Positions 1-9,647 of a DNA stretch of 64,000 bases are shown piece after piece. Every line of letters begins with the position of its first letter. Position 1 is the stretch's first letter. The translations under genes were made by a program, and so were the position numbers. The DNA is from Chryseobacterium gotjawalense (lineage in GTDB: Bacteria > Bacteroidota > Bacteroidia > Flavobacteriales > Weeksellaceae), in assembly GCF_030012525.1 (NCBI RefSeq), contig NZ_CP124855.1:2604001-2668000 (forward strand), read 5' to 3'. The notes beneath the pieces are model-generated. The model did no database searches, was not told where the DNA came from, and saw nothing but the letters and a program-made list of their open reading frames with translations.

Positions 1-1
1 A

Positions 2-793
2 TTAGGGAAATTAAGCAAAGAATTCCAGACTTATGCAGAAGCCCACAATAATTCGGGACAGGAAACTTCTTCCGTGTTGTTTTCTAATTTTTTAGATACT
101 AAAAAAGATATGCCTCAGTTAGAGAAAGATTATCTGTTGGCATTTGTAATGTCAAACAGTGATATCAATCCTTCTACGACTCCTGAAAATGCTGCAAAAA
201 TCAATAAACTGATTCAGGATAAAATTAAAGATGCAACAATTAAAAAGGATTTAGCGCATATTCAGTTCGTTCTTTCCGGACCTAAAGCAGGTGAGCCAAT
301 TTCAGCTGCAAAATTAGTGAAAGAAGATGGCAGTGCTTTTAAATTAACAGATAACAAAGCAAAACCTGCAATGGTAATGTTTTACGCTTCCTGGAATCCT
401 TACATTAACGAAGCGACCATTCCGGTTTTAAGAGAAATTGCCAACTTTTACAAATCGAAAATGGATTTCATTTATGTCAATTTAGATGATACTAAAGACC
501 AGTTTTCAAAAACAAGCAAAGCAATGCTGATGGGATTCCCCGGAACCAATGTGTACGGTGAAGGCGGTATGAATTCTCAGATTGCAAAAGATTTAGGAAT
601 CTATGGTTTCAAACTTCCATCATTTATCCTTATTGATAAAGAAGGGAAAGTGGCCAGCAAGTTTTTCTTTAATTTAGGTGATCCGGAATTGGTGACCCAG
701 CTTGATAAAATGACGGGCTTAAAAGCACCAGCTGCACCAGAAGCAACCCTGCAAAACGATTTAGTTCAGCCACCAGCGCCTGCAACTAAATAA
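2..793 (+). CDS. Thioredoxin-fold (TlpA/AhpC-like) protein without CXXC, 5' truncated by window edge
   Basis: The reading frame is open to the left edge, so the true start lies upstream; the GTG at 74 is only an internal codon. About 263 C-terminal residues are visible. The second half looks like a thioredoxin-fold domain: a strand and helix around 'AMVMFYASWNPYINEATI', then 'DFIYVNLDD' and 'LPSFILIDKEGKV', the usual cis-Pro strand. The place where TlpA proteins carry WCxxC reads WNPY and no cysteine is seen, so a classical disulfide-exchange role is unlikely. The tail is Ala/Pro-rich (APAAPE, PPAPATK). A terminator follows at once. I infer an envelope protein of the TlpA superfamily; its function is unknown. 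Confidence 0.75.
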   Translation, partial: LGKLSKEFQTYAEAHNNSGQETSSVLFSNFLDTKKDMPQLEKDYLLAFVMSNSDINPSTTPENAAKINKLIQDKIKDATIKKDLAHIQFVLSGPKAGEPISAAKLVKEDGSAFKLTDNKAKPAMVMFYASWNPYINEATIPVLREIANFYKSKMDFIYVNLDDTKDQFSKTSKAMLMGFPGTNVYGEGGMNSQIAKDLGIYGFKLPSFILIDKEGKVASKFFFNLGDPELVTQLDKMTGLKAPAAPEATLQNDLVQPPAPATK

Positions 794-816
794 TATTACG
801 CCTGTTCAAAATATAG

Positions 817-844
817 TCCTGTCATTTTATGGCAGGATTTTTTT
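817..844 (+). terminator. Rho-independent terminator after the TlpA-like gene
   Basis: TCCTGTCAT (817-825) pairs with ATGGCAGGA (829-837) around a TTT loop, with one G-T pair, and a run of T follows. It lies 24 bases after the stop codon at 793. Confidence 0.85.
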
Positions 845-867
845 ATCTTTCAGAAAATATTTAAAAA

Positions 868-1173
868 ATGAAAAAAGAATTACTTCTTCCTAAAAATGTT
901 TTGTATACGCTTATTTTGGTAAATTTTGTATTTAATTTTTTTACAGTTTTTTTCAGTATTACAAGTTTGGATATTCCACTCGCGGCGGCAAAAGTTCTTA
1001 TTTATATAGGTTTATTTTCCAGTTTTATTGCTTCTGTTGTATTGATTGTCGATGTTTTTACTAATCATATGAATGGAAGATATCTTTGGACTTTAGCCTT
1101 TCTGTTCTCTGGTGGACTTTTGGGCTTTTTCTACTTGAGAGGTCGTGATTATTATTTGAATGCAAGTAATTAA
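868..1173 (+). CDS. Small multi-pass membrane protein
   Basis: 101 residues with three hydrophobic stretches: about 10-33 (LYTLILVNFVFNFFTVFF), 38-62 and 75-90, joined by short polar loops; the C-terminus is basic ('LRGRDYYLNASN'). This fits a small inner-membrane protein of the hypothetical type common in flavobacteria. ATG at 868 is preceded by an A-rich stretch and follows the terminator of the previous gene, so it is probably transcribed on its own. No domain is recognised and no function is proposed. Confidence 0.7.
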   Translation: MKKELLLPKNVLYTLILVNFVFNFFTVFFSITSLDIPLAAAKVLIYIGLFSSFIASVVLIVDVFTNHMNGRYLWTLAFLFSGGLLGFFYLRGRDYYLNASN

Positions 1174-1248
1174 ATAGAAGCCCATTATAATTTAATAATT
1201 AAAAACTACAAAGCGGGAAAACTTCTGTTTTTTTTTATTTTAAAACCT

Positions 1249-1256
1249 TACTTTTG
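1249..1256 (+). promoter_or_regulatory. -7 box of the rlmD promoter
   Basis: TACTTTTG matches the Bacteroidota -7 consensus TAnnTTTG and lies 17 bases before the ATG at 1274. The expected transcription start is a few bases downstream, giving a leader of about 12 bases. Confidence 0.7.
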
Positions 1257-1273
1257 CGGACAGATTAATTGAA

Positions 1274-2683
1274 ATGAGAAAGAGAAATAAAAATATCGTT
1301 TTAGAAAACATCAAATTGGTTTCTGCCGGTTCAAAAGGCGTCGCTGTAGGAAAAACCGACGAGGGGAAAACCGTTTTGGTTTCCGGTGCGGTTCCCGGAG
1401 ATGTTGTAAATGCCCGCGTAAAAAAATCAAAATCCAATTACTTCGAAGCCGAAATGATCGAGATTGTCGAAAGATCACCTTTCCGTGTGGAACCAAAATG
1501 TATTCATTTCGGAGTTTGCGGCGGTTGCAAATGGCAGAATCTTTCTTATGAAAAACAACTGGAATTTAAACAGGACGAAGTTTTTAATCATATTAAAAGA
1601 ATTGGAGGAATCGAAGATTTTGAAACTTTGCCAATTCTTGGTAGCGACGAACAATATTTCTACCGCAATAAAATGGAATTTTCTTTTTCCAATGCTCGTT
1701 GGCTCACCCAATATGAGATCAGTTCTGAGGAAAATTTTGGGAACAGAGATGCTTTAGGATTTCATATTCCTGGAATGTGGAGCAAAATTTTAGATTTGAA
1801 AGAATGTTTCTTGCAAGAAGATCCGTCGAATGCGATGCGATTGGCTATCAGAAAACATGCTGTTGAAAATGGTCTGGAATTTTTCGATGTCAAAGGTCAG
1901 CAAGGTTTTTTGAGAACCGTCATGTTCCGTCAAAATTCAAAAGGCGAGTGGATGGTTCTTTTCCAATTGTTCCGTGAGGAGAAAGAAAATCAGCAGAAAT
2001 TATTCGACTTTTTGTTGGGCGAATTCCCGCAGATTAAAACTTTACTTTTCTGTATCAATTCAAAACAAAATGACTCTTTATACGATCAGGACGTTCAAAC
2101 CTATTTCGGAGAAGGCTTTTTAATGGAAGAAATGGAAGGATTGAAATTTAAAATTGGACCGAAATCTTTCTTCCAGACGAATTATAAACAAGCCTTAAAT
2201 TTATATGCAAAAACTTTGGAATTTGCAGATTTAAAGGGAGATGAGGTTGTTTACGATTTGTACACCGGAACCGGAACTATTGCTCAGTATGTCGCCAGAA
2301 AAGCAAAACAGGTCATCGGGATAGAGTCGGTTCAGGAATCGATTGATGCGGCGAAAGAACACGCAGAATTAAACGGCTTAACCAACTGTACCTTCTATTG
2401 CGGTGACATGAAAGAAATCTTCAATGATGAATTTATCGCACAACATCCGAAAGCAGATGTCCTGATTACCGATCCGCCAAGAGACGGAATGCACCAGAAA
2501 GTAGTGGAGCAGATTCTGAAAATCGCACCGGAAAAAATCGTTTACGTAAGTTGTAATTCTGCCACACAGGCCAGAGATTTAGCGTTGATGAAAGATCATT
2601 ATAAACTGGTGAAAATTTTACCGGTAGATATGTTCCCACAAACACATCATGTTGAAAATATTGCTTTACTAATTAAAATATAA
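1274..2683 (+). CDS. rlmD: 23S rRNA (uracil-5-)-methyltransferase RlmD/RumA family
   Basis: 469 residues. SAM-dependent methylation of a uridine C5 in 23S rRNA is the family role. An N-terminal TRAM-like beta domain covers about 1-65. Cys76, Cys82, Cys85 (in 'CIHFGVCGGCKWQ') and Cys178 match the four ligands of the RumA 4Fe-4S cluster. The SAM-binding motif 'DLYTGTGT' is at 328-335, DPPRDG at 400-405, and the catalytic Cys427 lies in 'YVSCNSAT'. The first ATG after a clear -7 box was chosen as start. Which uridine is modified (RlmD U1939, RlmC U747 or a dual enzyme) cannot be told from the sequence alone. Confidence 0.93.
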   Translation: MRKRNKNIVLENIKLVSAGSKGVAVGKTDEGKTVLVSGAVPGDVVNARVKKSKSNYFEAEMIEIVERSPFRVEPKCIHFGVCGGCKWQNLSYEKQLEFKQDEVFNHIKRIGGIEDFETLPILGSDEQYFYRNKMEFSFSNARWLTQYEISSEENFGNRDALGFHIPGMWSKILDLKECFLQEDPSNAMRLAIRKHAVENGLEFFDVKGQQGFLRTVMFRQNSKGEWMVLFQLFREEKENQQKLFDFLLGEFPQIKTLLFCINSKQNDSLYDQDVQTYFGEGFLMEEMEGLKFKIGPKSFFQTNYKQALNLYAKTLEFADLKGDEVVYDLYTGTGTIAQYVARKAKQVIGIESVQESIDAAKEHAELNGLTNCTFYCGDMKEIFNDEFIAQHPKADVLITDPPRDGMHQKVVEQILKIAPEKIVYVSCNSATQARDLALMKDHYKLVKILPVDMFPQTHHVENIALLIKI

Positions 2684-2713
2684 ACACTATTTTTATTTTT
2701 TTAATAAATAATT

Positions 2714-5218
2714 ATGAAAGGATTAAAGAATTTTTTTGTGCTTACTGTATTGGTAGGCTTTGTGAATGCTGCAACAGCGCAGGTTAAAGATACCTTGGTT
2801 GTCAAATCAGATTCTTCTGCAACTGCTAAAGCTAAACCTGGTGCTAAAAAACCAGAGAAGATAAAACCGTACAAAGAAGTCATTACTGATAAAGCAATCA
2901 CAGATTTAGGGGTTCTTTCCGTTCATAAAGTTCAGGACAAATTTTACTTTGAAATTCCGCAAACGCTTCTGGGTAAAGAATTTTTACTGGTGAGCCGATT
3001 AACCAAAGCTGCTGCTGGAATGCGCTCGGGAACGAGTGGTTATGCAGGAGACCAAATTGGGCAGAATGTAATCACTTTTGAAAAGGGGCCGCAGGATAAA
3101 ATTTTCATCAAATCGATTTCCTTCGTAGATTACGCAAAAGATTCTACCTCTCAAATGTATAATTCTGTAATGCGGAATAATGTACACGCCATTATTATGT
3201 CTTTTGATATTAAGGCATTCGGAGAAGATAAAAAATCGTACGTTATCGATGCCACAGATATGCTTGATGCAGACAACGAATTGGTATCCTTTGATGCCAC
3301 TATGAAAATGGGTTACAAAGTCGGCGCCTACCAGAAAGACAAATCTTACATTAATTTTGTTAAATCTTTTCCCAATAATATTGAAATTAATACCACCAAA
3401 ACTTTCGCTAAAACATTAGGGCGCATTACAGTTCCGCCGGGACAGGAAAAACCCGTAGTCAGCGGAAACTATACGGTAGAAATAAATTCTTCTCTGGTTT
3501 TGCTGCCGGAGAATAAAATGCAGGCGAGATATTTTGATCCTCGGGTGGGTTATTTCGCAGTGGGTTATACCGATTTTGATTTAGACCCTCAAGGTGTAAA
3601 AAGAGTTTCTTTGATTAAAAGATGGAGACTCGAGCCAAAACCACAAGATTTGGAAAAATATAAAAGAGGCGAGTTGGTAGAGCCTGCAAAACCGATTGTA
3701 TTTTATATCGATCCGGCAACTCCTAAAAAATGGGTTCCGTATTTAATGGAAGGGGTAAATGATTGGAAAAAAACCTTTGAAAAAGCAGGATTTAAAAATG
3801 CAATTTATGCTAAAGTTCCAAATACTAAAGATGATCCGGAATGGAGTTTAGAAGATGCCAGATTTTCTGCAATTGTTTACAAACCTTCTGATGTTCCCAA
3901 TGCATCAGGTCCGTCGATTTCTGATCCCAGAACCGGAGAGATTTTAGAAAGCCATATCAATTGGTACCATAACGTAATGCTTTTGCTGCGGAATTGGTAT
4001 TTTGTGCAGGCATCACCCAACGATCCGCGCGCAAGAAAGATGGATTTCGACGATAAATTAATGGGTCAGCTTATTCGTTTCGTTTCTTCTCATGAAGTGG
4101 GTCATACTTTAGGGTTAAGACATAATTTTGGATCCAGTTCAACCGTTCCGGTAGAGAAACTTCGTGATCGGACCTGGCTGGAAAAAAACGGTCACACTCC
4201 GTCTATTATGGATTATGCCAGATTTAATTATGTTGCGCAGCCAGAAGATAAAGTCACCGAAGCTGGCATAATGCCAAGAATTGGTGATTATGATGATTGG
4301 GCAATTGAGTGGGGTTACCGCCGGTTTTACCAATATAATTCTCCGGATAAAGAAAAAGAGCACCTTAATAAATGGGTGATGACAAAGTTGAAAAATAACC
4401 GTCTTTGGTTTGGTACAGAAAGTAATCCTTACGATCCACGTTCTCAGAGCGAGCAGGTGGGTGATGATGCCATGATTGCAAGTGCCTACGGTATTAAAAA
4501 TTTAAAACGGATTGTAGATAATCTTCAGGACTGGACGAAGAAACCGAATGAAGATTTCAGCAATCTTTCAATAATGTACGATCAGGTGACAGGGCAGTTT
4601 TCGAGATATCTGGGACATGTTTCCAAATATATTGGCGGACAGTTAGAAACACCGAAAACAATTGAACAAAGTGGTGCTGTTTATGAAGTAGTTTCTAAAG
4701 CTGATCAAAAACGGGCCTTGGAATTTTTAAATCAAAATATTTTTACAACACCGCAATGGCTTTTAAAGAAAGAGGTTTTTCAGAACACAGAAAAGACACC
4801 TGTTAATTTGGTAGAAAATCTTCAGACCACCGTTTTAAATAGAATTTTGGCGGACAATGTTCTTCAAATGATTAATCAGAGCCAAACGGAGGATGCAGAT
4901 GCGTATGCATTGGTTGATTATATGAACGATTTGAAGGAAAACATTTTCAATAACTCGAGTGAAGATATTTACCGTCGAAATCTACAACGCAATTACGTGG
5001 AGTCGCTGATCGGTTTACTAAATGCCAAACCCTCGGCTGCAAACAGATTTTCAAGAACTGCGGAAGTTTCTAAAAATTCCGATGTTGCGGCAGTGGTGCG
5101 TGGAACTTTAAATAACATTAAGGAAAATATTGCCGTAAAAAAACCGGCTGATCTTGTGAATAAGTATCATTATGAAGATTTGACGTATAGAATACAAAAA
5201 GCCCTGGATCCAAAATAA
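2714..5218 (+). CDS. Secreted zinc metalloprotease, DUF5117/DUF5118/DUF4953 type
   Basis: 834 residues with a signal peptide ('LTVLVGFVNAATAQ') and a low-complexity Ala/Lys stretch before the folded region. The metzincin motif HExxHxxGxxH is at His460-Glu461-x2-His464-x5-His470 ('SSHEVGHTLGLRHNFG'), followed by a candidate Met-turn at Met499 ('SIMDYARF'). Size and layout fit the Bacteroidota DUF5117-DUF4953 zinc-dependent metalloproteases. It probably acts in the periplasm or outside the cell; no T9SS tail is present. The stop codon shares one base with the next start (5218), so it is probably co-transcribed with the DUF6452 and DUF6048 genes. The substrate is unknown. Confidence 0.88.
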   Translation: MKGLKNFFVLTVLVGFVNAATAQVKDTLVVKSDSSATAKAKPGAKKPEKIKPYKEVITDKAITDLGVLSVHKVQDKFYFEIPQTLLGKEFLLVSRLTKAAAGMRSGTSGYAGDQIGQNVITFEKGPQDKIFIKSISFVDYAKDSTSQMYNSVMRNNVHAIIMSFDIKAFGEDKKSYVIDATDMLDADNELVSFDATMKMGYKVGAYQKDKSYINFVKSFPNNIEINTTKTFAKTLGRITVPPGQEKPVVSGNYTVEINSSLVLLPENKMQARYFDPRVGYFAVGYTDFDLDPQGVKRVSLIKRWRLEPKPQDLEKYKRGELVEPAKPIVFYIDPATPKKWVPYLMEGVNDWKKTFEKAGFKNAIYAKVPNTKDDPEWSLEDARFSAIVYKPSDVPNASGPSISDPRTGEILESHINWYHNVMLLLRNWYFVQASPNDPRARKMDFDDKLMGQLIRFVSSHEVGHTLGLRHNFGSSSTVPVEKLRDRTWLEKNGHTPSIMDYARFNYVAQPEDKVTEAGIMPRIGDYDDWAIEWGYRRFYQYNSPDKEKEHLNKWVMTKLKNNRLWFGTESNPYDPRSQSEQVGDDAMIASAYGIKNLKRIVDNLQDWTKKPNEDFSNLSIMYDQVTGQFSRYLGHVSKYIGGQLETPKTIEQSGAVYEVVSKADQKRALEFLNQNIFTTPQWLLKKEVFQNTEKTPVNLVENLQTTVLNRILADNVLQMINQSQTEDADAYALVDYMNDLKENIFNNSSEDIYRRNLQRNYVESLIGLLNAKPSAANRFSRTAEVSKNSDVAAVVRGTLNNIKENIAVKKPADLVNKYHYEDLTYRIQKALDPK

Positions 5219-5694
5219 TGAAAAGAAAAATCCTTTTCTTGCTGCTCATTTCCCTGTTTCTCTGTTCCTGTGGTTCAGATGATGATATCTGCATCGGTGG
5301 TGAAGCAACCCCGCGGATGAAGATTAAATTCAAGACCAAATCCACCGGAAAAATGAAAACGATGGATTCCCTTTTTATTGCGGTAGATTATGGCTCAGGC
5401 CCGATTGGGGTTTTTGGCACTGTCGTAAAAACCGATTCTGTTTTGATTCCATTGCGGGTAGATGACCAGCCTTTTACGAAGATGTACGTAGGCGTTTCCA
5501 GAGTGGCCGTGAATTCTGAAATTAAAATTAATTATACCACGACTTCCCAATATGTTTCCCCAGCGTGTGGAATAAAAAAATTGTATCAGAATGTAAATTC
5601 TGTGCTCGAAGTTCCCAAGGCAGTTTTAGGAGTTGAACAAAATCAAAACCAAATCATCGATGAAAGCAAAACGCATCTTTACCTTCTTTTTTAG
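5218..5694 (+). CDS. DUF6452 family lipoprotein
   Basis: 158 residues. The N-terminus 'LLLISLFLCSCGSDDD' is a lipoprotein signal with a lipobox Cys followed by Gly-Ser-Asp-Asp, so the mature protein is lipid-anchored, perhaps in the outer membrane. The body ('MKIKFKTKSTGKMKTMDSLFI', conserved 'CGIKKLYQNV') fits DUF6452, a Bacteroidota family often found beside DUF6048 and an RlmD-type methyltransferase, as here. The ATG overlaps the preceding stop by one base. The function is unknown; the pairing with the next gene, whose start lies inside this one, suggests they work together. Confidence 0.8.
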   Translation: MKRKILFLLLISLFLCSCGSDDDICIGGEATPRMKIKFKTKSTGKMKTMDSLFIAVDYGSGPIGVFGTVVKTDSVLIPLRVDDQPFTKMYVGVSRVAVNSEIKINYTTTSQYVSPACGIKKLYQNVNSVLEVPKAVLGVEQNQNQIIDESKTHLYLLF

Positions 5695-6319
5695 TTTTCT
5701 TTTCTTGATGACTTTTGCTCAAAAAAAGCAGGATTCGCTAAAAGTAAAATGGAAATACGAACCTAATTTTTTAGTGGGTTTCGATGTTTTGAATGCGGGA
5801 ACTAGCGCTTTTTCAGATCGGAAATTATTTCAGGGTTTTGTCTCTTCTCATCTTAAAGGGAATTGGTACGCCATTGCAGATGCAGGTTTTGAAAAGAATA
5901 TTTATCAAAAAAACGGATACGATGCTTCGGTCAGTGGCCCTTTTCTAAAATTAGGGACACTTTACATGTTAGCCCACGACCAGGAAAATCCGATGAATGG
6001 TTTTTTTGTAGGTGGAAAAGTAGCGGGCTCCTTTTATAATCAGGAATATAAAGCTGTTCCGATTCGTGGATATGGAGGGAGCGATGCGTCTCAGGCATTC
6101 CCTGCATCTAACCAAAGTTCTTATTGGATGGAGGTAAATATTGGCGGAAGAGTACAGTTGTTTGATTCCCCTTTTTATATTGAAGCCACTGTACAGCCCA
6201 AGTATTTAATGTTTACCACTAAACAGGATGAAATTAAACCGATGATCGTTCCGGGATTTGGAAAAAGTTCTGCAAAATTTAATATGGGATTTTCCTGGAA
6301 TATCGCTTATTCTTTTTAA
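5660..6319 (+). CDS. DUF6048 family barrel-like outer-membrane protein
   Basis: 219 residues from ATG 5660, chosen because it gives a clean signal peptide ('RIFTFFFSFLFLMTFAQ'); the TTG at 5633 would add ten polar residues in front. It overlaps the DUF6452 gene by 35 bases, which argues for translational coupling. Alternating strands with Gly/aromatic content ('FLVGFDVLNAG', 'YAIADAGFEKN', 'YWMEVNIGGRVQ', 'NMGFSWNIAYSF') and a terminal Phe suggest a small outer-membrane beta-barrel. The DUF6048 assignment rests on this pattern and on the DUF6452 neighbour. Function unknown. Confidence 0.78.
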   Translation: MKAKRIFTFFFSFLFLMTFAQKKQDSLKVKWKYEPNFLVGFDVLNAGTSAFSDRKLFQGFVSSHLKGNWYAIADAGFEKNIYQKNGYDASVSGPFLKLGTLYMLAHDQENPMNGFFVGGKVAGSFYNQEYKAVPIRGYGGSDASQAFPASNQSSYWMEVNIGGRVQLFDSPFYIEATVQPKYLMFTTKQDEIKPMIVPGFGKSSAKFNMGFSWNIAYSF

Positions 6320-6510
6320 TGATATATCTTCCGGTGTGAATGGCTGGTAAGTTGTTTTTGCGATGTTATTTTGATAATTATTTCTTAATTGTTTACCCGA
6401 AATTTGATCTTTCATAATTTTGTGATATATAATTTATATATATATGTTGATTTTCGTGTTGAATAAATACGGATTAATTTATTATTAAAGGGAATGTTGC
6501 CAATTTTATT

Positions 6511-6541
6511 TTGACGGCTAATAAAAAAAAAATTACTTTTG
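6511..6541 (+). promoter_or_regulatory. Promoter of the T9SS reprolysin-like protease
   Basis: TTG (6511-6513), 20 bases, then TACTTTTG (6534-6541) match the Bacteroidota -33/-7 pattern. ATG follows at 6569. The 6320-6568 gap otherwise holds only AT-rich sequence. Confidence 0.65.
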
Positions 6542-6568
6542 ATTAATGATATTTAATAAATTAGTCTT

Positions 6569-9469
6569 ATGAAGAAAATTATTATTTCCTTACTTTGTGG
6601 ATTGATGGGCACGGCAGCTTTTGCACAATGGAGTCCAACATCAATGCAAGGTGAGAAAATCCGGCTTACATCCAACGTAAAAAATTACTACTCCTTAGAT
6701 CTCAAGATGATGAGATCCAAACTTGCCAATGCGCAGGAAACCGGAAAGAGCGCAAAAGCGGTAGAGATTAAACTGCCTACGCTTGATGGTAAAGTTGAAA
6801 GATTTGCCGTGTACAGTGCGCCTGTTGTTGTGAAGTCTTTGCAGGATCGTTATCAATTGGGTTCTTATGTAGGGGTTGGGATTGATGATCCTACTGCTTA
6901 TGTAAGATTCAGTGTGGGACCCAACGATTTCCAGTCGATGATTCTTAGGAATGGCGCTTATGAGTTTATTGAACCACAAAATACAAGTAAAACAGTTTAC
7001 GGTGTTCACCCGAAAACCAATAAATCGGAAGCGGATAAAGCATTTGCTTGTTCGACTGAAGAGTCTCCTCTTTCCAAGCAGGAAATTAATAAACTTTATA
7101 GGTCAGGAAGTTCATTTAGTAATAATCCATCTGATTTTAGCAAAGCTTCCGATAGAAAATACAGAACAATGCGCCTGGTAATGACGACTAACGGCGAGTA
7201 TACTACTTTTTTCGGTGGTGTTGATGGAGCTATGGCTGCCATTAATGCAACATTAACCCGTTGCAACGCTGTTTTTGAAAAAGATTTTGGTCTTCATTTA
7301 ATTCTTCAGGATTTCCCGAGTTTAATTTATGAGAATCCAGCAGCGGATCCATATTCAACTGTTCTTAGTAGCTGGAATCTTGCTGCCCAGAAAGCAATTA
7401 CCGCAGTTGCAGGTGAAGCGAATTATGACATTGGTCACATGTTTGGAGCGTCTGGAGGAGGCGGTAACGCAGGTTGTATCGGTTGTGTTTGTATCAGTCC
7501 TTTATTAAATGGTTCAGGAGTGCCGACCGAGAACGGTAAAGGTTCAGGTGTCACATCTCCTGCTGATGGAAAACCATTTGGCGATAATTTTGACATCGAT
7601 TATGTAGCTCATGAGATGGGTCACCAATTAGGAGCAAACCATACTTTCTCTCATAATACGGAGGTGTCAGGACAAAATGTGGAACCTGGGTCAGGATCTA
7701 CAATCATGGGGTATGCAGGAATTACTGGTGCAACTGATATTCAGCGCCATTCTGATCCTTATTTTCATATCAACTCTATTATACAGGTTCAAACTAATTT
7801 GAACGATAAAACGTGTGATATCGAAACGGCTGTTACCAATAACCCGCCTGTTATTACTCCAATGCCAAATGTAACCATTCCCAAAGGAACCGCTTTTGTA
7901 TTGACCGCCCAGGCGACTGACCCCGAAAGTGATGTTCTGAATTATACTTGGGAACAGGTAGATGATACATTTGAGTCTATTTCTAAATCTAATTTAGGAA
8001 CCACAAGAAATGGCGCAAGTTTTAGATCAATTATGGGAACTGATAATCCAACAAGATATTTTCCAAAACTGGAAACCGTAATGGCAGGCATTTTAAGTAA
8101 CCCGAATGGGTGGGAAGCGGTGTCAGCGATAGCGAGAGACTCTAACTTTAAAGTTACAGTTAGAGATAATAATCCCGATGTAACACAACAGCAAACTCAA
8201 ACTGCTGTTCAGAAAGTAACGGTAAGTGCTAATGGACCATTTAAAATCACCTCTACTAAAGTTTATAACAATGCCCGAGGTCCATTGAACTGGGATGTAG
8301 CAGGAACCAACGCCGCTCCGTTCAATGTGACGAATGTGAAAATTGATTATACAACAGATAATGGCACAACATGGACGGTTTTAACAGAATCTACACCAAA
8401 CGACGGAACTGAAGACTTTATCTTTGCATCGTTTGCAACAAACACGGCTATGAAATTGAGAATTTCTGCGATCGGAAATGTATTTTATGCAGTTGCTCCG
8501 GTTGTAGTCTCCGTGACCAGTGCTTGTGATGACTCAGCTCCGGCAGGACTTGCAGTTTATGGAATTTCAAATACTGCGGCAAATCTGAGCTGGGATCCAA
8601 TTAGTAATGCTACCTATAAAGTAAGGTATAAAATAGGATCAGATGGTATATGGAAAGAGGTCGCCTCTTCCAAAAGCAGCTATAGCATTACCGAATTAGC
8701 TGAAGGTACTACTTATGAAATTCAGGTTGCGGCGGTTTGTACTGGGGTTACAGGTACATTCTCGGCCTCTGTTAATTTTACGACGACAGTTGCTACATAC
8801 TGCACAGCGGGAGCGGGTTCTACTAGTTATGAGAAAATTAGTAATGTAACATTTGCTAACATTAATAAAAGTTCAACAAGTGATGTGGGATATGAAGATT
8901 TTACCGCCGTAGTGGGAAATGTAACCAAAGGAATGACTTATGCATTCACCGCAACGGGTTCAGGTTCATATGCCACTGACGAAGTAAGAGTTTGGATTGA
9001 CTTTAATCAGGATAAAAACTTCGATGATTCAGAACTTGTATTTGTATCAAATATTAAAAAATCTCCTTGGACTGGATCTGTAGTTATTCCACAAAATGCA
9101 AAATCAGGCCCTACCAGAATGAGAGTGAGATTACATGATACCTCTGAAGGCGGTAATGAAACTCCTTGTGGTTATTCAGGTTATGGTCAAGTTGAAGATT
9201 ATACACTGGATATTGGCAGTCTTGCCGTAGGTGAAAGTGGTGCCAAAGCAAATATACAGGTGTACCCCAATCCGGCAGTTGATGTACTAAATGTTACTAA
9301 AGTAGGTAATAAAGCAACTTACACCATTTACAATATGACAGGACAAACTGTAAGTAAAGGCAAAGTAGTAGATAATAAAGTACAGGTTTCTCAATTGCAG
9401 AAAGGAGTATATATTATTACGATAGATAGTGATGGCGAGACAGCCCAACTGAAATTTATCAAAAAATAG
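6569..9469 (+). CDS. T9SS-secreted reprolysin-like metalloprotease with Fn3 and GEVED domains
   Basis: 966 residues: signal peptide 1-19 ('LLCGLMGTAAFAQ'), propeptide, metzincin catalytic domain with HExxHxxGxxH at His348, Glu349, His352, His358 ('HEMGHQLGANHTF') and a candidate Met-turn 'STIMGYAG'. A cadherin/PKD-like region ('PPVITPMPNVTIPKGTAF') follows, then a fibronectin type III domain at about 650-735, a GEVED domain at about 744-880 ending 'GQVEDYTLDIG', and a type A T9SS signal from 'VYPNPAVDVLNV' (about 896) to the Lys-Lys end. It should cross the outer membrane by T9SS, lose its tail, and act extracellularly on protein. A strong terminator follows. The substrate cannot be told. Confidence 0.93.
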   Translation: MKKIIISLLCGLMGTAAFAQWSPTSMQGEKIRLTSNVKNYYSLDLKMMRSKLANAQETGKSAKAVEIKLPTLDGKVERFAVYSAPVVVKSLQDRYQLGSYVGVGIDDPTAYVRFSVGPNDFQSMILRNGAYEFIEPQNTSKTVYGVHPKTNKSEADKAFACSTEESPLSKQEINKLYRSGSSFSNNPSDFSKASDRKYRTMRLVMTTNGEYTTFFGGVDGAMAAINATLTRCNAVFEKDFGLHLILQDFPSLIYENPAADPYSTVLSSWNLAAQKAITAVAGEANYDIGHMFGASGGGGNAGCIGCVCISPLLNGSGVPTENGKGSGVTSPADGKPFGDNFDIDYVAHEMGHQLGANHTFSHNTEVSGQNVEPGSGSTIMGYAGITGATDIQRHSDPYFHINSIIQVQTNLNDKTCDIETAVTNNPPVITPMPNVTIPKGTAFVLTAQATDPESDVLNYTWEQVDDTFESISKSNLGTTRNGASFRSIMGTDNPTRYFPKLETVMAGILSNPNGWEAVSAIARDSNFKVTVRDNNPDVTQQQTQTAVQKVTVSANGPFKITSTKVYNNARGPLNWDVAGTNAAPFNVTNVKIDYTTDNGTTWTVLTESTPNDGTEDFIFASFATNTAMKLRISAIGNVFYAVAPVVVSVTSACDDSAPAGLAVYGISNTAANLSWDPISNATYKVRYKIGSDGIWKEVASSKSSYSITELAEGTTYEIQVAAVCTGVTGTFSASVNFTTTVATYCTAGAGSTSYEKISNVTFANINKSSTSDVGYEDFTAVVGNVTKGMTYAFTATGSGSYATDEVRVWIDFNQDKNFDDSELVFVSNIKKSPWTGSVVIPQNAKSGPTRMRVRLHDTSEGGNETPCGYSGYGQVEDYTLDIGSLAVGESGAKANIQVYPNPAVDVLNVTKVGNKATYTIYNMTGQTVSKGKVVDNKVQVSQLQKGVYIITIDSDGETAQLKFIKK

Positions 9470-9490
9470 GACTTGGTTTTTATCATCCTG

Positions 9491-9517
9491 ATCCCCGGAA
9501 TTTTTCGGGGATTTTTT
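9491..9517 (+). terminator. Rho-independent terminator after the reprolysin-like protease
   Basis: ATCCCCG (9491-9497) pairs with CGGGGAT (9506-9512), loop GAATTTTT, then a T run. Confidence 0.85.
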
Positions 9518-9647
9518 GTTTTAATAAAGTAAACCATTAAAATTAAATCAATTAACATTTTATTTGGAGCATTTAACCAAACTTTAACGATGTTTTGAAA
9601 TCCAAATTAGAATTATTAGTAAAAAATTCATTTATTTTGCGCACTGT

